Shown here piece after piece: positions 21,050-32,178 of a stretch of DNA of 64,000 nt (within the stretch, counting starts at the first letter, position 1; each line of letters begins with the position of its first letter). Both the position numbers and the translations under genes were made by a program. Below the pieces are notes generated by a model that worked only from the letters and a program-made list of their open reading frames with translations, was not told the origin of the DNA and made no database searches. Source of the stretch: Pisaster brevispinus (lineage: Eukaryota; Echinodermata; Asteroidea; Forcipulatida; Asteriidae); contig JAMKCF010000029.1 in assembly GCA_023634235.1 (NCBI GenBank), forward strand, positions 1,736,001 through 1,800,000, in the 5' to 3' direction.

Positions 21050-24000
21050 CTAAATGGGTACACAAAGAGTAGGAATCTTACACTCAATGACTTCATGACT
21101 GCCTAATAATGGTTCATGAAGATGCATGTATATTACCAGTATTCCACAAGACCTACTATCAAACTGTTATTATTATTATTTTTTATTTATTTCTGGTATT
21201 GAAACCAAAGATGCCTCGTAAGTGAACTTAATCACTGTAGCTCGCAAGCCTGAGGACACATGTAAACAAGGGTCATAGGTCCTATCTAGCACTTGATCAC
21301 ACATGACAGTATATGTAAAACTGTACTTTGAATTATGAAAACCATTTCAGAGCTTTGTGTGAGAATTTACAAGGTGCTGCGCAAACTGCAGCCATGAATT
21401 AAGAAAACCATTTACGAAGCTTCATGTGAGAGTTTACAAGGTGCTGAGCAATCTGCAGCCACGAATCATGAAAACGTTTTTGTGAGAGTCCACAAGAGGC
21501 GCAATGTGCAGTTGACTATTCCAGAAGCACCTGGGTGATCCCCTAATCTTAAAGATAAGGGTACACTCAAGACCATACAGCTTTACATCCTATACGCATC
21601 AATTATGGTTTAGTTTAGTGCAATGACTGGCACCCAAACCAACATTCTGAGGATGTATCTGCATTGATGGCTATGGCTACGGCTAGATTTCCATGTCATC
21701 ATGCGTTGAAGTAGAGGACATCCTTAGCAATGCCCTTAGCAACAGTCATAGCCATAGCTGTAGCCACCAATTCAGATACGGCCTACAAACACCAGAGCTT
21801 GAGTCAAGACACTCCAAACTCAACACAGAGTGGCTTCTTACTCTTGCAGGTTGGCCTGGTCTGGTAAGGATGGCTTGAGACTACTCCGTGAATCTTCCTG
21901 AGGCTCTTTACGGAGTTCATCCAGACTCATCAAGGTTCTCCGTTGCTGCTGACGGCCAAGCTGTCGCTGGAAAACATCTTCCATGGTGAAATTGACTGAG
22001 GAAAAATGACATAATGTTTCTAGCTATAAAGTGACAAGGGAGAAGACACCTAGAAATGGTGTCATGGAAAAATCTCCATCATCTTCGTTGATATGCTACA
22101 TTTGTTTATAGCACACATCTTGCTGGTTCTGTATCCTGGTTGACTAAACACGGCACCATGAACTAGATGCAAGTCAAGGCAATGCGCGCAGGTAACTCAA
22201 AGGAAATGGTTCCTGACCCTCAAAATTTAGGCTAACCTTCTTGGGGAAATACATGTAAGCCTCCTCTAGTCACTCAAAGACCCTTAGGGTGCAGAGACGT
22301 GCACTAGTGATCAAATTATGCTACAGCGATTAATTACAATTCATTAGGTGTCAGGCAGAAGGTCGTATGCAAGTTTGATGTGCAATAGTTTCAGTCAGCC
22401 AACAATCACAATATAAATTGCAGAAAGGGATGGAAAACCATACATCAAGGGTATTCAATAGATGGAAGGCTGTCAGGATGCCCTTTAGACATCCTGTTTG
22501 CTTTTTAGACATCCTGCCTTATCTGTACTCCTTCTGAAGTAATGAAAACAAAATTGAAATTTGTTTTTAAAATTTGAACAAATTTGAACAACCAATTTCC
22601 AGATTGTGGCTGGCACTATAGATGCAGTAGTATTGGTGTAGAGATTTGAGGCCGGGCTAAGAGAATTGTGGCCCCTACCGGGTTACAGATTATCAGATGA
22701 CCATACAAGTTCTTTTTTTAAAGACCCTTGAGTTGTAAGAAAACTTACTTTTAGTCACAATTCTGTCAATAACAGACGATGGGATGTCTGGTAACTCGTC
22801 ATGACTTGACTGTTGAGCTGAAAGAATCAAAATAAGCAATGATTGTTTGTGAGCTTTCTTTGCCTTTAGCAGAATTTCAGATGGAAATATTTCTCTGGAG
22901 GATTGGTTCTAGTACTGTATAAACTTTAGAATCAGTGAGCTTTCAGATGGAAATATTTCTCTGGAGGATTGGTACTGGTATGAACTTTAGAATCAGTGAG
23001 CTTTCAAATGGAAATATTCCTCTGGAGGATTGGTACTGGTATAAACTTTAGAATCAGTGAGCTTTCAGATGGAAATATTTCTCTGGAGGATTGGTACTGG
23101 TATGAACTTTAGAATCAGTGAGCTTTCAGATGGAAAAAATTTCTCTGGAGGATTGGTACTGGTATGAACTTTAGAATCAGTGAGCTTTCAGACTGAAACT
23201 CATCATTTACCCATGTTAGCTACCACTCATATTCTTTGTACTGATAATGTTAATTCTAAATCTAACTTCCTTCTTGGACCAGGCTCCCTCACCTCTCCAA
23301 GCATTCATCCAACTTCTGGGTCCAGATTCCAGAACAAAAGGCGTTGACATGGCCCGGACCTGGCTACTGATGAATTCCTTGTCAGCCATATGAGCTTCTA
23401 CTTCTCCACTGGCTATGATTACACTGTCTACATGAAACAGGGATAAGAAGAACAATAAATGATTAAAAATTTCCACACACTGCTCGTTACCTCATCCATC
23501 AATCAAGGGCCTAGTTGTATGGTACTGCAAAACCTTACGGCCATCATTCTCCACTTAAACATTAAAGGATAAGAGCCAGTAATGGTGAATTTATGTTTTG
23601 CAGAATCATTGTAACATCTTAATATAAGAAACTGGTTGCAACCTTGGTTCAGTGCTTACAAGGATGATTAAAGAAACATATGACATGATCAATACGTAGC
23701 AACTGCCAAACAACAGAGATCACTTGGGATGGACAGATGTTACTGTACACCTGGGGTCAAGGTAGAAGCACCCACAGCGCGGTCCTGTGTAATGCCAATT
23801 CTACCGCCACCACACACTACATCAACTGTGGACACCTGGGGTCAAGGTTGAAGCGCCCACAGTGCGGTCCTGGGTAATGCCAATTCTACCGCCACCACAC
23901 ACTACATCAACTGTGGACACCTGGGGTCAAGGTTGAAGCGCTCACAGCGCGGTCCTGGGTAATGCCAATTCTACCGCCACCACACACTACATCAACTGTG

Positions 24001-26310
24001 GACACGGTAAGAAGAAGACTCAACACCTTGATACAAAATGTGTGATGCAGCTCTTCCAAATTGTTTACATTTTGTACTGGGATATAAATATTTTGGGGTT
24101 GAACACGGAAAAATTTACTCGAGTGGGATTTGACCTCCGGATTAACATACCGGCACTCTACCAAGTGGTAGCTGTCTAGCCCTATGTTTGCGATCTCTCT
24201 TTTATATAGGGCGACCGCCAACGAAATAGGAAGACCAGCAACATAGGGCTACATTAGATACCTCAGTTGGTAGAGCACCAGCACGTTAAACCAGAAGTCG
24301 TTGGTTCAAATCCCACTCTAGTAAATTTGTCTTTGTCTAACCCCAAATTATTTAAAATTTACCCAGTCAGTTTCCCTTGTGGTTTACAATGGGATATAAA
24401 TACGTTAGACTTTTGGGTGCACAGACATGGTTGTGACTGTCAATACATAAAGTGGAGGAGCTTCATAGTAACCTATGAAGCTCCTCCACTTTATGTATTG
24501 ACAGTCACAACCATGTCTGTGCACCCAAAATCACCCAATTCAGTAATTATGCAAATCCTTGGTTTACAAACTTGACGCACTGAAAAAATGACTCACTGGT
24601 TACAAATTAACCATTCAGAGGGATGCTTTAAATTCAGACAATAAATTCCCTTCATTTTGCAAACATTTTTTAATGGCCCCACAATTGGACCCCAGCAGAG
24701 TCTTTCTCAAGGATTTGAGAAAGACTCTGCTAGGGTTCGAACATGAGGTCATTAAAAATGTTTACATTTATACCATAGGTCATTGGTGAGCAGTTTGCAA
24801 CAGCTAATTCTTTCTTTTTACCTTTCTTTTTGTTAGTTTTTTTCTTTGAAACTTTCCCAGTCTTCGGTCGTTCTTGAGATTGTTCTAACACATCTTGACT
24901 TCTCTGTCCTCCTTCGAGTTGTTCTCCAGTCTCATCTCTTTCATCAGCTTTGCTTCTGCTGGGGCCAGAATCTGACCTTCTTTTCTTAGCATGTTTTGAT
25001 GTTTGGCTATCATCGCTTCTTTTCAGTGATGTTTTGGGGCTGAGGGGATTGGAAAACAATTATGGAACATTTTTTGTAATTTTTTTTAACTGTACATGAT
25101 GAATGTGACAGGAATGTTTTGTGTTTTACCAGAAACTTTTTTTGAAATTTAAGTAAAAAATGGTTCTATAGTGATCAATTGTAGATAGAACAGCAGAGAC
25201 ATTACAGTTTGATGACCTTCTCCTTTAATTTATTTCAACAATAGTAGTGCTAAGGGTTTTTAAGGCTATGAGGGTTGACACTGTTGTAACATTATCTGTA
25301 GTCCAGACACAGTACCTTCAAAAGTTTTACTTTGTTCTGAACAAAATCTCAATGGCTGAATAAATGATATTGCTGTCAGGTAAGCAAGTAAACTTCCTTA
25401 GAGCTACATTTGCTTTTACATGTATGTAATATTTATTGAATGTTTGGCTATAAGAATCTATCTCATCCCATACAAACAGTTTTTTAGTTTTTTTCACTTA
25501 CACACCTCACTTCAGATGATGTGTATATACACGACAAACTTTTCCAAGCTGGTTTGGACACCCACTATTTTGTTTACAGCCAGTTGGACGTCTGGCGTGC
25601 TGGTTATATTGACCCAGACATTCTATTGTGTAGCCTGCACTGTCATACACCTACTGTTCTGTGCTTCTTTTTCCCCCTACAGAGAGGTAGGATCTACAAA
25701 TGGTGATGGAATTCTACTCAAAATCTCAAAATATTTTAGACAAGCCTAATCAATTTTCCCAAACCATATGATTTGGTAGTCTGTACCTGTTATCAGAATC
25801 ATTCTCTGTGCTTCTTTCATTTGATAGCGCTAATCCCTTTTCTTCTTCACTATGGTCTGAGTTGTGTCCATCCTTCTCAACAGGACCGCTGGTATTCTGA
25901 TTGTCACTCATCTGTTCACCATCCAGTCTTTCTTCTGAGTCAGTGCTCGTCAAGGCTGACCTAATCGGAAACCTTGTTGGACTCTGAAACAACTTATTTG
26001 AACTGACATCTGGAGAAAAATACTTGTCAATTTGAGTGACTTTCTTAGCCAAGTTACTCTTAGTCTTAGATGTTTTTCTATTGGATCGTGTCTCGTTGAA
26101 AGTAGAGTCCTGACTTGACGCTGCAGACAGTTCCCCCTCTGATACATTGGGCTCTGAGGCTGAAGCTGAAGGATTGCGGGTGCTAAACCGTCTCTTCATT
26201 CGATCAACCAGGCTCACCTCAATCTCAGGGGTAGGTACAGTACTTTGATGCTGCAGAGTTTCATCCTGGGATGAAGGTTGTGAAAGTTTTCTCTTCTTTA
26301 ACTTTGCCAT
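20860..26310 (-). CDS. basic, probably nuclear protein, six exons, unrecognised family
   Basis: On the minus strand six exons join in frame (26310-25787, 25039-24822, 23427-23267, 22809-22749, 21995-21842, 21049-20860): 1308 nt, 435 residues plus TAA. All junctions have GT/AG and compatible phases. The first two exons encode a disordered Ser/Glu/Lys-rich half with basic clusters (KLKKRK at 3-8, RMKRR, KHAKKRR, a lysine-rich end), and TQIDKYFS at 92-99, which resembles a degenerate PCNA-interacting box. The last four exons (about 248-435) look folded, with GPRSWMNAW and a C-terminal helical block containing MRQLDPGTAIRRFITDWLEI. AG directly before A-ATG suggests an upstream noncoding exon. DNA replication, repair or chromosome work is plausible from the basic clusters and box, but unproven. 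Confidence 0.75.
21331..21511 (+). repeat. 66-bp tandem repeat, about 2.7 copies
   Basis: Units begin AATTATGAAAACCATTT at 21331, AATTAAGAAAACCATTT at 21397 and AATCATGAAAACG at 21464, with TTACAAGGTGCTG in the middle. Located in the last intron of the nuclear-protein gene. Confidence 0.85.
21842..21995 (-). CDS. exon 5: Gln/Arg-rich helix
   Basis: Acceptor TTTTCCTCAG, donor GTAAGA, phase 1 to 2. It encodes EDVFQRQLGRQQQRRTLM followed by a charged, probably helical stretch. Confidence 0.75.
22749..22809 (-). CDS. exon 4: short linker exon
   Basis: Twenty codons between CTCAACAG and GTAAGT, phase 0 to 1 (SSHDELPDIPSSVIDRIVTK). An upstream AG 8 bp earlier would break the frame, so this acceptor is chosen. 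Confidence 0.7.
22878..23197 (+). repeat. 61-bp minisatellite, five units
   Basis: Starts at 22878, 22944, 23005, 23066, 23127 and the partial 23189. Spacing is 61 except in the first unit (66) and one with an extra A. Each unit carries TTTCTCTGGAGGATTGGTAC and TTTAGAATCAGTGAGCTTTC. It fills most of the intron between exons 4 and 3. Confidence 0.95.
23267..23427 (-). CDS. exon 3: start of globular half
   Basis: Acceptor CATGTAG, donor GTTAGA, phase 1 to 0. It encodes DSVIIASGEVEAHMADKEF and GPRSWMNAWRGEGAWSKKE, with a tryptophan pattern suggesting a folded domain. Confidence 0.75.
23751..24005 (+). repeat. 85-bp tandem repeat, three units
   Basis: CTGGGGTCAAGG starts at 23751, 23836 and 23921, exactly 85 bp apart. 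Each unit contains TAATGCCAATTCTACCGCC and ends CATCAACTGTGGACAC. Very few differences between units. Confidence 0.95.
24085..24245 (-). mobile_element. tRNA-derived SINE (family C), minus copy
   Basis: Reading leftward: a GGTAGAGTGCCGG-like A-box region, B box GGAGGTCAAATCCCACTCG, then AAATTTTTCCGTGTTCAACC. It shares this order with 53830 and 58945. Confidence 0.7.
24246..24345 (+). mobile_element. tRNA-derived SINE (family C), plus copy
   Basis: CTCAGTTGGTAGAGCACC (A box) and GTTGGTTCAAATCCCACTC (B box), followed by AATTTGTCTTTGTCTAACCC. It is head-to-head with the minus copy on its left. Confidence 0.75.
24411..24530. repeat. perfect palindrome, 58-bp arms, 4-nt loop
   Basis: The left arm 24411-24468 begins TTTTGGGTGCACAGACATGG and ends GAGCTTCATAG. 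The right arm 24473-24530 is its exact reverse complement. The loop is TAAC. It lies in intron 2 of the nuclear-protein gene. Confidence 0.95.
24660..24815. mobile_element. dispersed repeat with internal hairpin
   Basis: A 17-bp perfect stem (24694-24710 with 24715-24731, AGCAGAGTCTTTCTCAA, loop GGAT) is followed by GGGTTCGAACATGAGGTCAT and, in reverse complement, TAGCTGTTGCAAACTGCT. Related sequence lies at 20310-20430, 49858-49895 and 61745-61855. Confidence 0.65.
24822..25039 (-). CDS. exon 2: Lys/Ser-rich segment
   Basis: Acceptor ATCCCCTCAG, donor GTAAAA, phase 2 to 1. It encodes SPKTSLKRSDD, KHAKKRRSD and a terminal lysine-rich tract typical of nuclear localisation signals. The donor lies at the edge of a dispersed repeat. 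Confidence 0.7.
25787..26310 (-). CDS. exon 1: disordered N-terminus with basic clusters
   Basis: ATG at 26310 follows TCTTTTCAGA, so the start lies one base inside a probable second exon. It ends before GTACAG in phase 2. 174 residues, Ser/Thr/Asp/Glu-rich, with MAKLKKRKLS, LVDRMKRRFSTR and KKVTQIDKYFSP. Confidence 0.75.
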
Positions 26311-27250
26311 TCTGAAAAGAACAAGTAACAAATTTCACTTTTCAATAAATAAAAAATGTTGTTTCGAAAAAAATTGACCCTGCAACAATTTGAACAGGTT
26401 GAATTATTAATTAAAATAAACATACATAGTATACAAATGCAAACCATGGGGTCTCATTTATACCTCTAACTAACCAAAAGTATTAGTAATAGTAGGTCTG
26501 TCTACTCTAAATCTAACCTTTTTAATAAAGCAATTATTTTAGTGTTTTTAAAAAATAGAAAGAAATAGAAAAGTATGTAACGTCCGTAATCTGGACAACA
26601 ATTAAAAACTATTTTCCACTTAAGAATCTCCAAATAGATTACCTTTGTTTCCTTCAGCAAGTACAGCATACAAGTAAATAAACGAATCTGAAATAAATTA
26701 TCAGTTCAAACAGGTATAGGTTGGTAGTTTTTTTCAAAATTCTACCCCTTCCCGCTGCCTACGAATACGATAGCAAGATTTTTTTTTACAATCGACAGCA
26801 CTTGAGGGCGCTATTTGAAAACAACATAGTCAAGTACCTTTACAAATGCCCACCTTTATCGTGAATGCCCATGTGGGAGGCAGGGTGTTGTCGTCCCTAT
26901 CGATTTTTGTGCACATTTGTTGACGCAACACTTCGTTCACTCAATCTTTACTGTGTGACTGTGTATTTATTTATTTATTTTATTGCATGAAGTATTGAAA
27001 GGTGTTATGTGATGTTAGACGTGACTGACACTGTATTAAGAATCGTGAGTATTACAATTTTATTTAAAGACGAATTGTAAAATGAAACGGGGTGTGTAGA
27101 CTGTAGACTCAGATTCAGACGAGTCGGAGAAAGACAGAGTCAGCAGAGAGGCCAACGACTACTAGCCTCCTACCCTAGTCCTACCTAGGTCTAGGTAGTA
27201 CAATTTACTACTATTTTTTTTACTAATAAAAATACTACTAACTAGCCTAT
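26311..27250. promoter_or_regulatory. probable control region between divergent genes
   Basis: Lies upstream of the minus-strand nuclear-protein start. The AG just before its start implies a noncoding exon in here. The stretch around 27,080-27,170 is less AT-rich and looks exon-like, but carries no certain signal. Promoter location is inferred from position only. Confidence 0.25.
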
Positions 27251-27274
27251 CGTCTCCGTGGAGACGATAGCGAA
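27251..27274. repeat. short palindrome related to the 16069 hairpin
   Basis: CTATCGTCTCC faces GGAGACGATAG around a 2-nt centre, followed by CGAAATGAAC, which parallels CGGAACGAACC in the 16069 hairpin. It looks like a decayed or deleted copy of that fold-back. Confidence 0.6.
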
Positions 27275-28462
27275 ATGAACTTTATTAGTTTATTACTAGT
27301 CCGAGTAACTGGACCCAACATCAACAACACATTGAACACTTGGAGATATCTGGCTAACGTACAAATTTATGTGAAAAAAGCATTGGTTAGTTCAGCAACT
27401 CTGGATTTAAGTGGTGGGCGATTGACGAAAAATAGTTTGGAAAAGTGCAGTGGATTTTTTTGAAACAGGTGGCGGTAAATATAATATTTATTAGTATTAT
27501 TAATATTGATCATCCGGAACACTATTTTCCCGTACTTTAAGTATTAACTTAATATTTCAAATAAGAAAATCCTTGAGAACCACAAATCAGAAATAGGAAA
27601 AGGTAATAGTAATACTATTCAAGTTCATGTAAGCAGGTAAGTGTACATGTTATGTATGATGTAGTGAGTCAAGTTTTTAACAATAAAAGAATATTCTTTC
27701 TTTTCTTTTATTGAAAAAAGGCAGTATATTTATTGTGCCAGCACTGGACGTACGCGCATTGAATATTTTGGGGAACTTTGGGGAGCATGTATGAATTTCA
27801 GACTTTATTTCCCTTTAAAAAATCCCTGGCAGCCACAAAGTAGAAAAGAAAAGAAACAATGAAGTATTTTCCATTTAAATGGTGGAGTAAAACAAAAAAT
27901 GGGTAATAAAAAAATGAATATTTTAAACTATTTTGGGGACGACAAAAAAAAAAAAAAAAAAAAAAACATTAGCAGCAGAAGTTTGAATGTGGAGCTTATT
28001 GGTCAATGAGTGAGAGGCATCCCACTGAGCTCTGTGACAATTGTTGAAAATCCCTGTAATTTAAAACATTATTATAATGTTGGCTACTTAAGTACAAGTA
28101 CATGTACGCGTCAAGAGGGAAAATGTGCAGGCTTAACAGCATTTAATAAAACTTAGCTTGTGCTCACAGTTATCAAGGGAGATTAAGGAGTCCATGTGCA
28201 ACATTTGGATTTATGACTCGTCTTGGGAATATTCTTGTCATGGATAAAGTGTCACTAAATCTCTTACAGGCAGTATTTACATTCTTCAGGTAGTGTGAGA
28301 GCCTGGACCTCTTGCAGCTTGATTTTGTACTTACATTGGTTGTATTTCAATGAAAGAAAACATTGAATTTTAAATGTATATTGTATGGAGATTGCTCTGT
28401 CTAATTGTTACTTTATATCAACTTTTGATACATGTACAGTATATGGAGAAAGAGCGCACATC

Positions 28463-28620
28463 TCAAAACTTGTTCAGCTGTTACTTTTCTAACTCTTGAA
28501 TTTATGGGGAAATATGACACAAAATGTAAAATTTCCCATATGACCAGTGAGGTAATTTGCCTGCCAGAAAAGCCCTGGAATGCACACTGTCACTCTTTTT
28601 GTAAACAAAGGTTACATAGG
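28463..28620 (+). repeat. dispersed repeat copy (same family as 118 and 13019)
   Basis: Contains AACTTGTTCAG, AACTCTTGAATTTATGGGGA, GACACAAAATGTAAAATTTC and GTAAACAAAGGTTACA in the family order. Confidence 0.6.
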
Positions 28621-29508
28621 CTATAGACCAGTCAACAGATGTTTTCTTTAGAATGATCACATGTGTGAATAAATCGAGAAGTTTGTTGATTCAAATCAAG
28701 TGGGAAGGATGAAATTATAGGAAAAGGATCGGTATCAAAAATGCCTAATTTGGGAGTTGGTAGATAGAATATTACAAAATACTGTATATTGCCAACAAGA
28801 GTGGCAGACTTCTGAGAAACCCTGGCATTTGTTGATGAGAGGTGTCCTGATGAAGAGATTATGTCTAAGTTTTCCTGAGGTTGGCAACAGCAATTTAACA
28901 CTGTTTGTTTTCATGATGGATGATTTGTCCCATTAGTGTGGAATAGTGAAATAATTTCAGTAATAATACATCTTGGGAGGTTTTCTAGACTTCCAAGGAG
29001 AATAATTTTGATCAAAATAGATTCTAGGGATTCGCAGTTGGCATTGAAGTCAGAACTTTACGTAGGTGTGACACAGGTTTGAGGCAGTGTAAAGAGCTAC
29101 CCTACCCCAACTCTTTCACTCCTGCTAGTTGTTTCTAGTCTGGGGTGCGGCTGAGGGGCAGACAGAGAACGAGCTATTTAGGTGTCCTCAGGTGTGATAC
29201 TGGTGTGGAGACCACAACACAGTTATCTGCCTGCGTAGGGAATAGAGAAGATTGGAGTCGTCGTAGGATGTCCTGCCTGGGGGCGACATAATTATTTGTA
29301 TCCAGGGATGTCCAGTCAATTTTTATGGGATGTTTCCTTTAAAAACGATGTCTCAGACAGCCCTATGACTAAAATAGTTTTATTTAATGACTGATGTCTC
29401 AGACAACTCTTCAGTTGGTCAAAGTGTTTGATTAAAAGTTCAAACTTCTGATATTAACATGAATTACATGTACCTGCATTAGTGAAAAGATATCTGGAGG
29501 GTCAGTAT

Positions 29509-29630
29509 AGATTGTGCAAATCTCACACATATTCAAACATCGGGACCTTTTAAAGCATGCAAGTTTGTTTCCTTCACGTGTTCAACCAATATACGAGGCA
29601 CCAAAGTGGTCCCAAAAATGTTTGAATACT
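29509..29630. mobile_element. 150-bp MITE copy, truncated
   Basis: Begins AGATTGTGCAAATCTCACAC and keeps the interior GCAAGTTTGTTTCCTTCACG, but the right terminal repeat stops at TTTGAATAC, where an (AAT)n tract and LINE-type tail begin. Confidence 0.75.
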
Positions 29631-29720
29631 TTATAATAATAATAATAATGGAAATTTATATAGCGCCTATCCATGTAAACATGCTCCTGGGCGCTGAACA
29701 AATAAAAGAAAATCTATTAA
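29631..29720 (-). mobile_element. LINE-type 3' tail
   Basis: (ATA)n followed by GGAAATTTATATAGCGCC and GGGCGCTGAAC, the same kind of tail as that next to the LINE fragment at 5899-6248. No reverse-transcriptase frame is recognised farther right. Confidence 0.45.
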
Positions 29721-30914
29721 AATCCATACAGTTATACTTGTAATACCCTAGAGAAAATACAGTAAAAAATGTAATTAAATTCAGAAGTTGTACACAACAA
29801 TCAATAATTAGAAACAATGAGGATAAACACTACTTAAAAAGCTGGCATGGTCTATTGAAAAATTAAGCAAATTGTTCAAAGGAATAATATCAAGGATTAC
29901 TCAAACTGTGAAGTTCACTGTTGGGATCATCTTGAATGTTGATATCGTGGTTTCTGACTAAGAACTGAGGGTTATTAGAAGAGTGATGCATATTTATATC
30001 CTACACGTATGTAACTGTAAATTCCAACATAACCAAATAAATAAACAATGTCTGCAAGAAACAGCATATTATATCATTGTGTTTCAAGGAAAACACGATT
30101 AAGGGCCAAGGTTTATCTCATCATTCGGGTTAAACTGCATACCATTGAGGTACAGCTGATCATTTTTAAACACTGGTTTCTGGCTGTAATTTTGTTCCCC
30201 GAATTCGGATGTCGGTGGGGAAAATAACACAAGTCACAGCGCCCTCTATGTTTATTCATTATAAACATGTACAGAGTGCAGAATACATATCTGAACGTTG
30301 CTTGTGTGTATGTGCAAACACCATTGTCTTGGAACCATGTCTATTTCCAGAATGAAGACCAGATTTTGAAAGAGATGAAAGAATTTTAACAATATTTCCT
30401 TTGTGCCGATTAAGAGACACTGTATACCACATTTTGAGGGCGCTCTATCACATTGCAACATGCAAGAAATTTAGTTATTTATTGTTAATCAGGAAATAAT
30501 AGAATTTATACACATTTTTTAGTCAGTGTAAAGCGCACTCTTTGTCCAGTCATCATGACCTTATTTCTACAATCTAGTCTGAAGTAATTTATTTTAAACT
30601 TTAAGAAAATCTTGTTTGACTCTGCTCAGCTGTCTTACATTGCAATTTATAAATGAGTTGCATTTGTAGTAGGTTGTATCTTGCTTGTACTTTTGCTTGG
30701 CAATCTGATGTACCACAAACCTATTGTCCCATTGTGTAAGTAATCTTTGTAACAATTTTTGTACCATGAAGTTTTTGGGAAAACATGCACACTTCTTTTC
30801 TTTTTCTTTTTAAAATATTCACAAAGCCAGCCATGCCAGAAACACTAGAGCTAATCCTCTTTTCTTTATGATCAGTGGATGCACAAGATCTTTATGACTT
30901 AGCATCCCATCTGA

Positions 30915-31010
30915 ATGAGGAAGTAATTATTGTTAAAAGTGTCTTGCTCAAGGACACAAGTGCCACAACTAGGACCCGAACCCACACTCTGACATCACCA
31001 GAACATAAGT
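30915..31010 (-). mobile_element. tRNA-derived SINE (family D) fragment
   Basis: The reverse complement contains GTGTGGGTTCGGGTCC (B-box-like) then GTGTCCTTGAGCAAGACAC, the order seen at 54015 and 54588. Confidence 0.55.
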
Positions 31011-32084
31011 CCAGCAATGAACAATTTCCCTTCAATCATGCTAAACAAAATGTATCAGTTTCTGAGCACTAAAAAAAATCATCATTTGTTACTCAGTTTA
31101 GCATTCACTGTTCACAAAACATTTTCAGTCTAAATATTTTGCTATGCAATATTGCAGGCAGTAAAGTCCCTGTCCAGTGCACCAGACCATTCAGCGTGAC
31201 AAGCACTTCAGTTCTAATTCTATGATACCTTTAAAATCAAACATTCAGATCCTCTTGGGAAACACAATACATGTACATTGTTTTCCCGTCTGTAAACCAG
31301 ACAGACCAGATGCGTGTACAGTATCATTTAAATTTGAAACTACAAACCGGTGCCAGTATCTCTATTTCACACTGCCTTGAATCAGTGGTGACACACAGTG
31401 TTGTTAGTAATTAAGCTTGTGGTGACAATGTATACATGTAGCTTGCATGTTTCATGCTTGAGTAATAATATAGGGCGTTCAGTTCACTTTATAATGAATC
31501 AGTGTGAAAATATTCCTGGGGATAAGTGAGAAAGCCTGACACAATTATGACACAGGATTGTGTGTGAGTGCTGCTCTTTGGGTTAAATTAGTGTAGGGTT
31601 TGTTATTCTTATTGATGGGTACACAATGGATTTACATCAGAGTTGATTGAGGCAGCAATATTTTAGAGTTGAAGAGGACTAGTGTCTGTTTGGTACATCG
31701 GGTGCTTGGATGTTGATTTAGAAACCCTTGGATGAGCATTGATGTACACATAGGACTGGTGAATTTCAAAAGGTTTGTCAACTACTGTATTTTTCAAGCC
31801 ATTCAAGTTTAATTTGTCTAGTCAGGGCTCAAACTTTACACTGGACTGTACATTGTAGGCGGAGACCAGTGGTTTCAGCGTGGGGCCAGTAAACTTCTGA
31901 TCGGACAAGTATAATGGTGTTGTGTTTTCAAATGTTGACTTTGACTAGTGTGATAAACATCCTTTAATTCTGCCAAGTATTGAAACAAATACACTCTAAA
32001 CAAGATCAATCTTCTCTCTAGCGCTTGTTCAAATAAAAACAGTTTACATGTTGAACAGTGTAGAAGCTTTTTGTTCTCACTTAT

Positions 32085-32178
32085 ATTCTGGTCTTGTAAA
32101 ATAAATTCTGGTCCGTTGAACAATTTGAGCTGCAAGCCCTTCGGTCTTGTGGAATTTAATCCCAAATTCAAGCCTTGA
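32085..32178 (+). repeat. dispersed repeat, copy 1
   Basis: Shares TTGAGCTGCAAGCCCTTCGG, GTGGAATTTAATCCCAAATT and CAAGCC with 58720-58818 in the same order. Confidence 0.55.

Noticed and set aside
22878..24005. CRISPR-like arrays
   Set aside because: The units are contiguous 61-bp and 85-bp tandem repeats with no unique spacers, in an animal intron.
24118..24310. tRNA genes at the A-box and B-box matches
   Set aside because: Several tRNA-like heads exist in the window, but acceptor stems do not pair well and each is followed by a shared repeat body, so they are SINEs.
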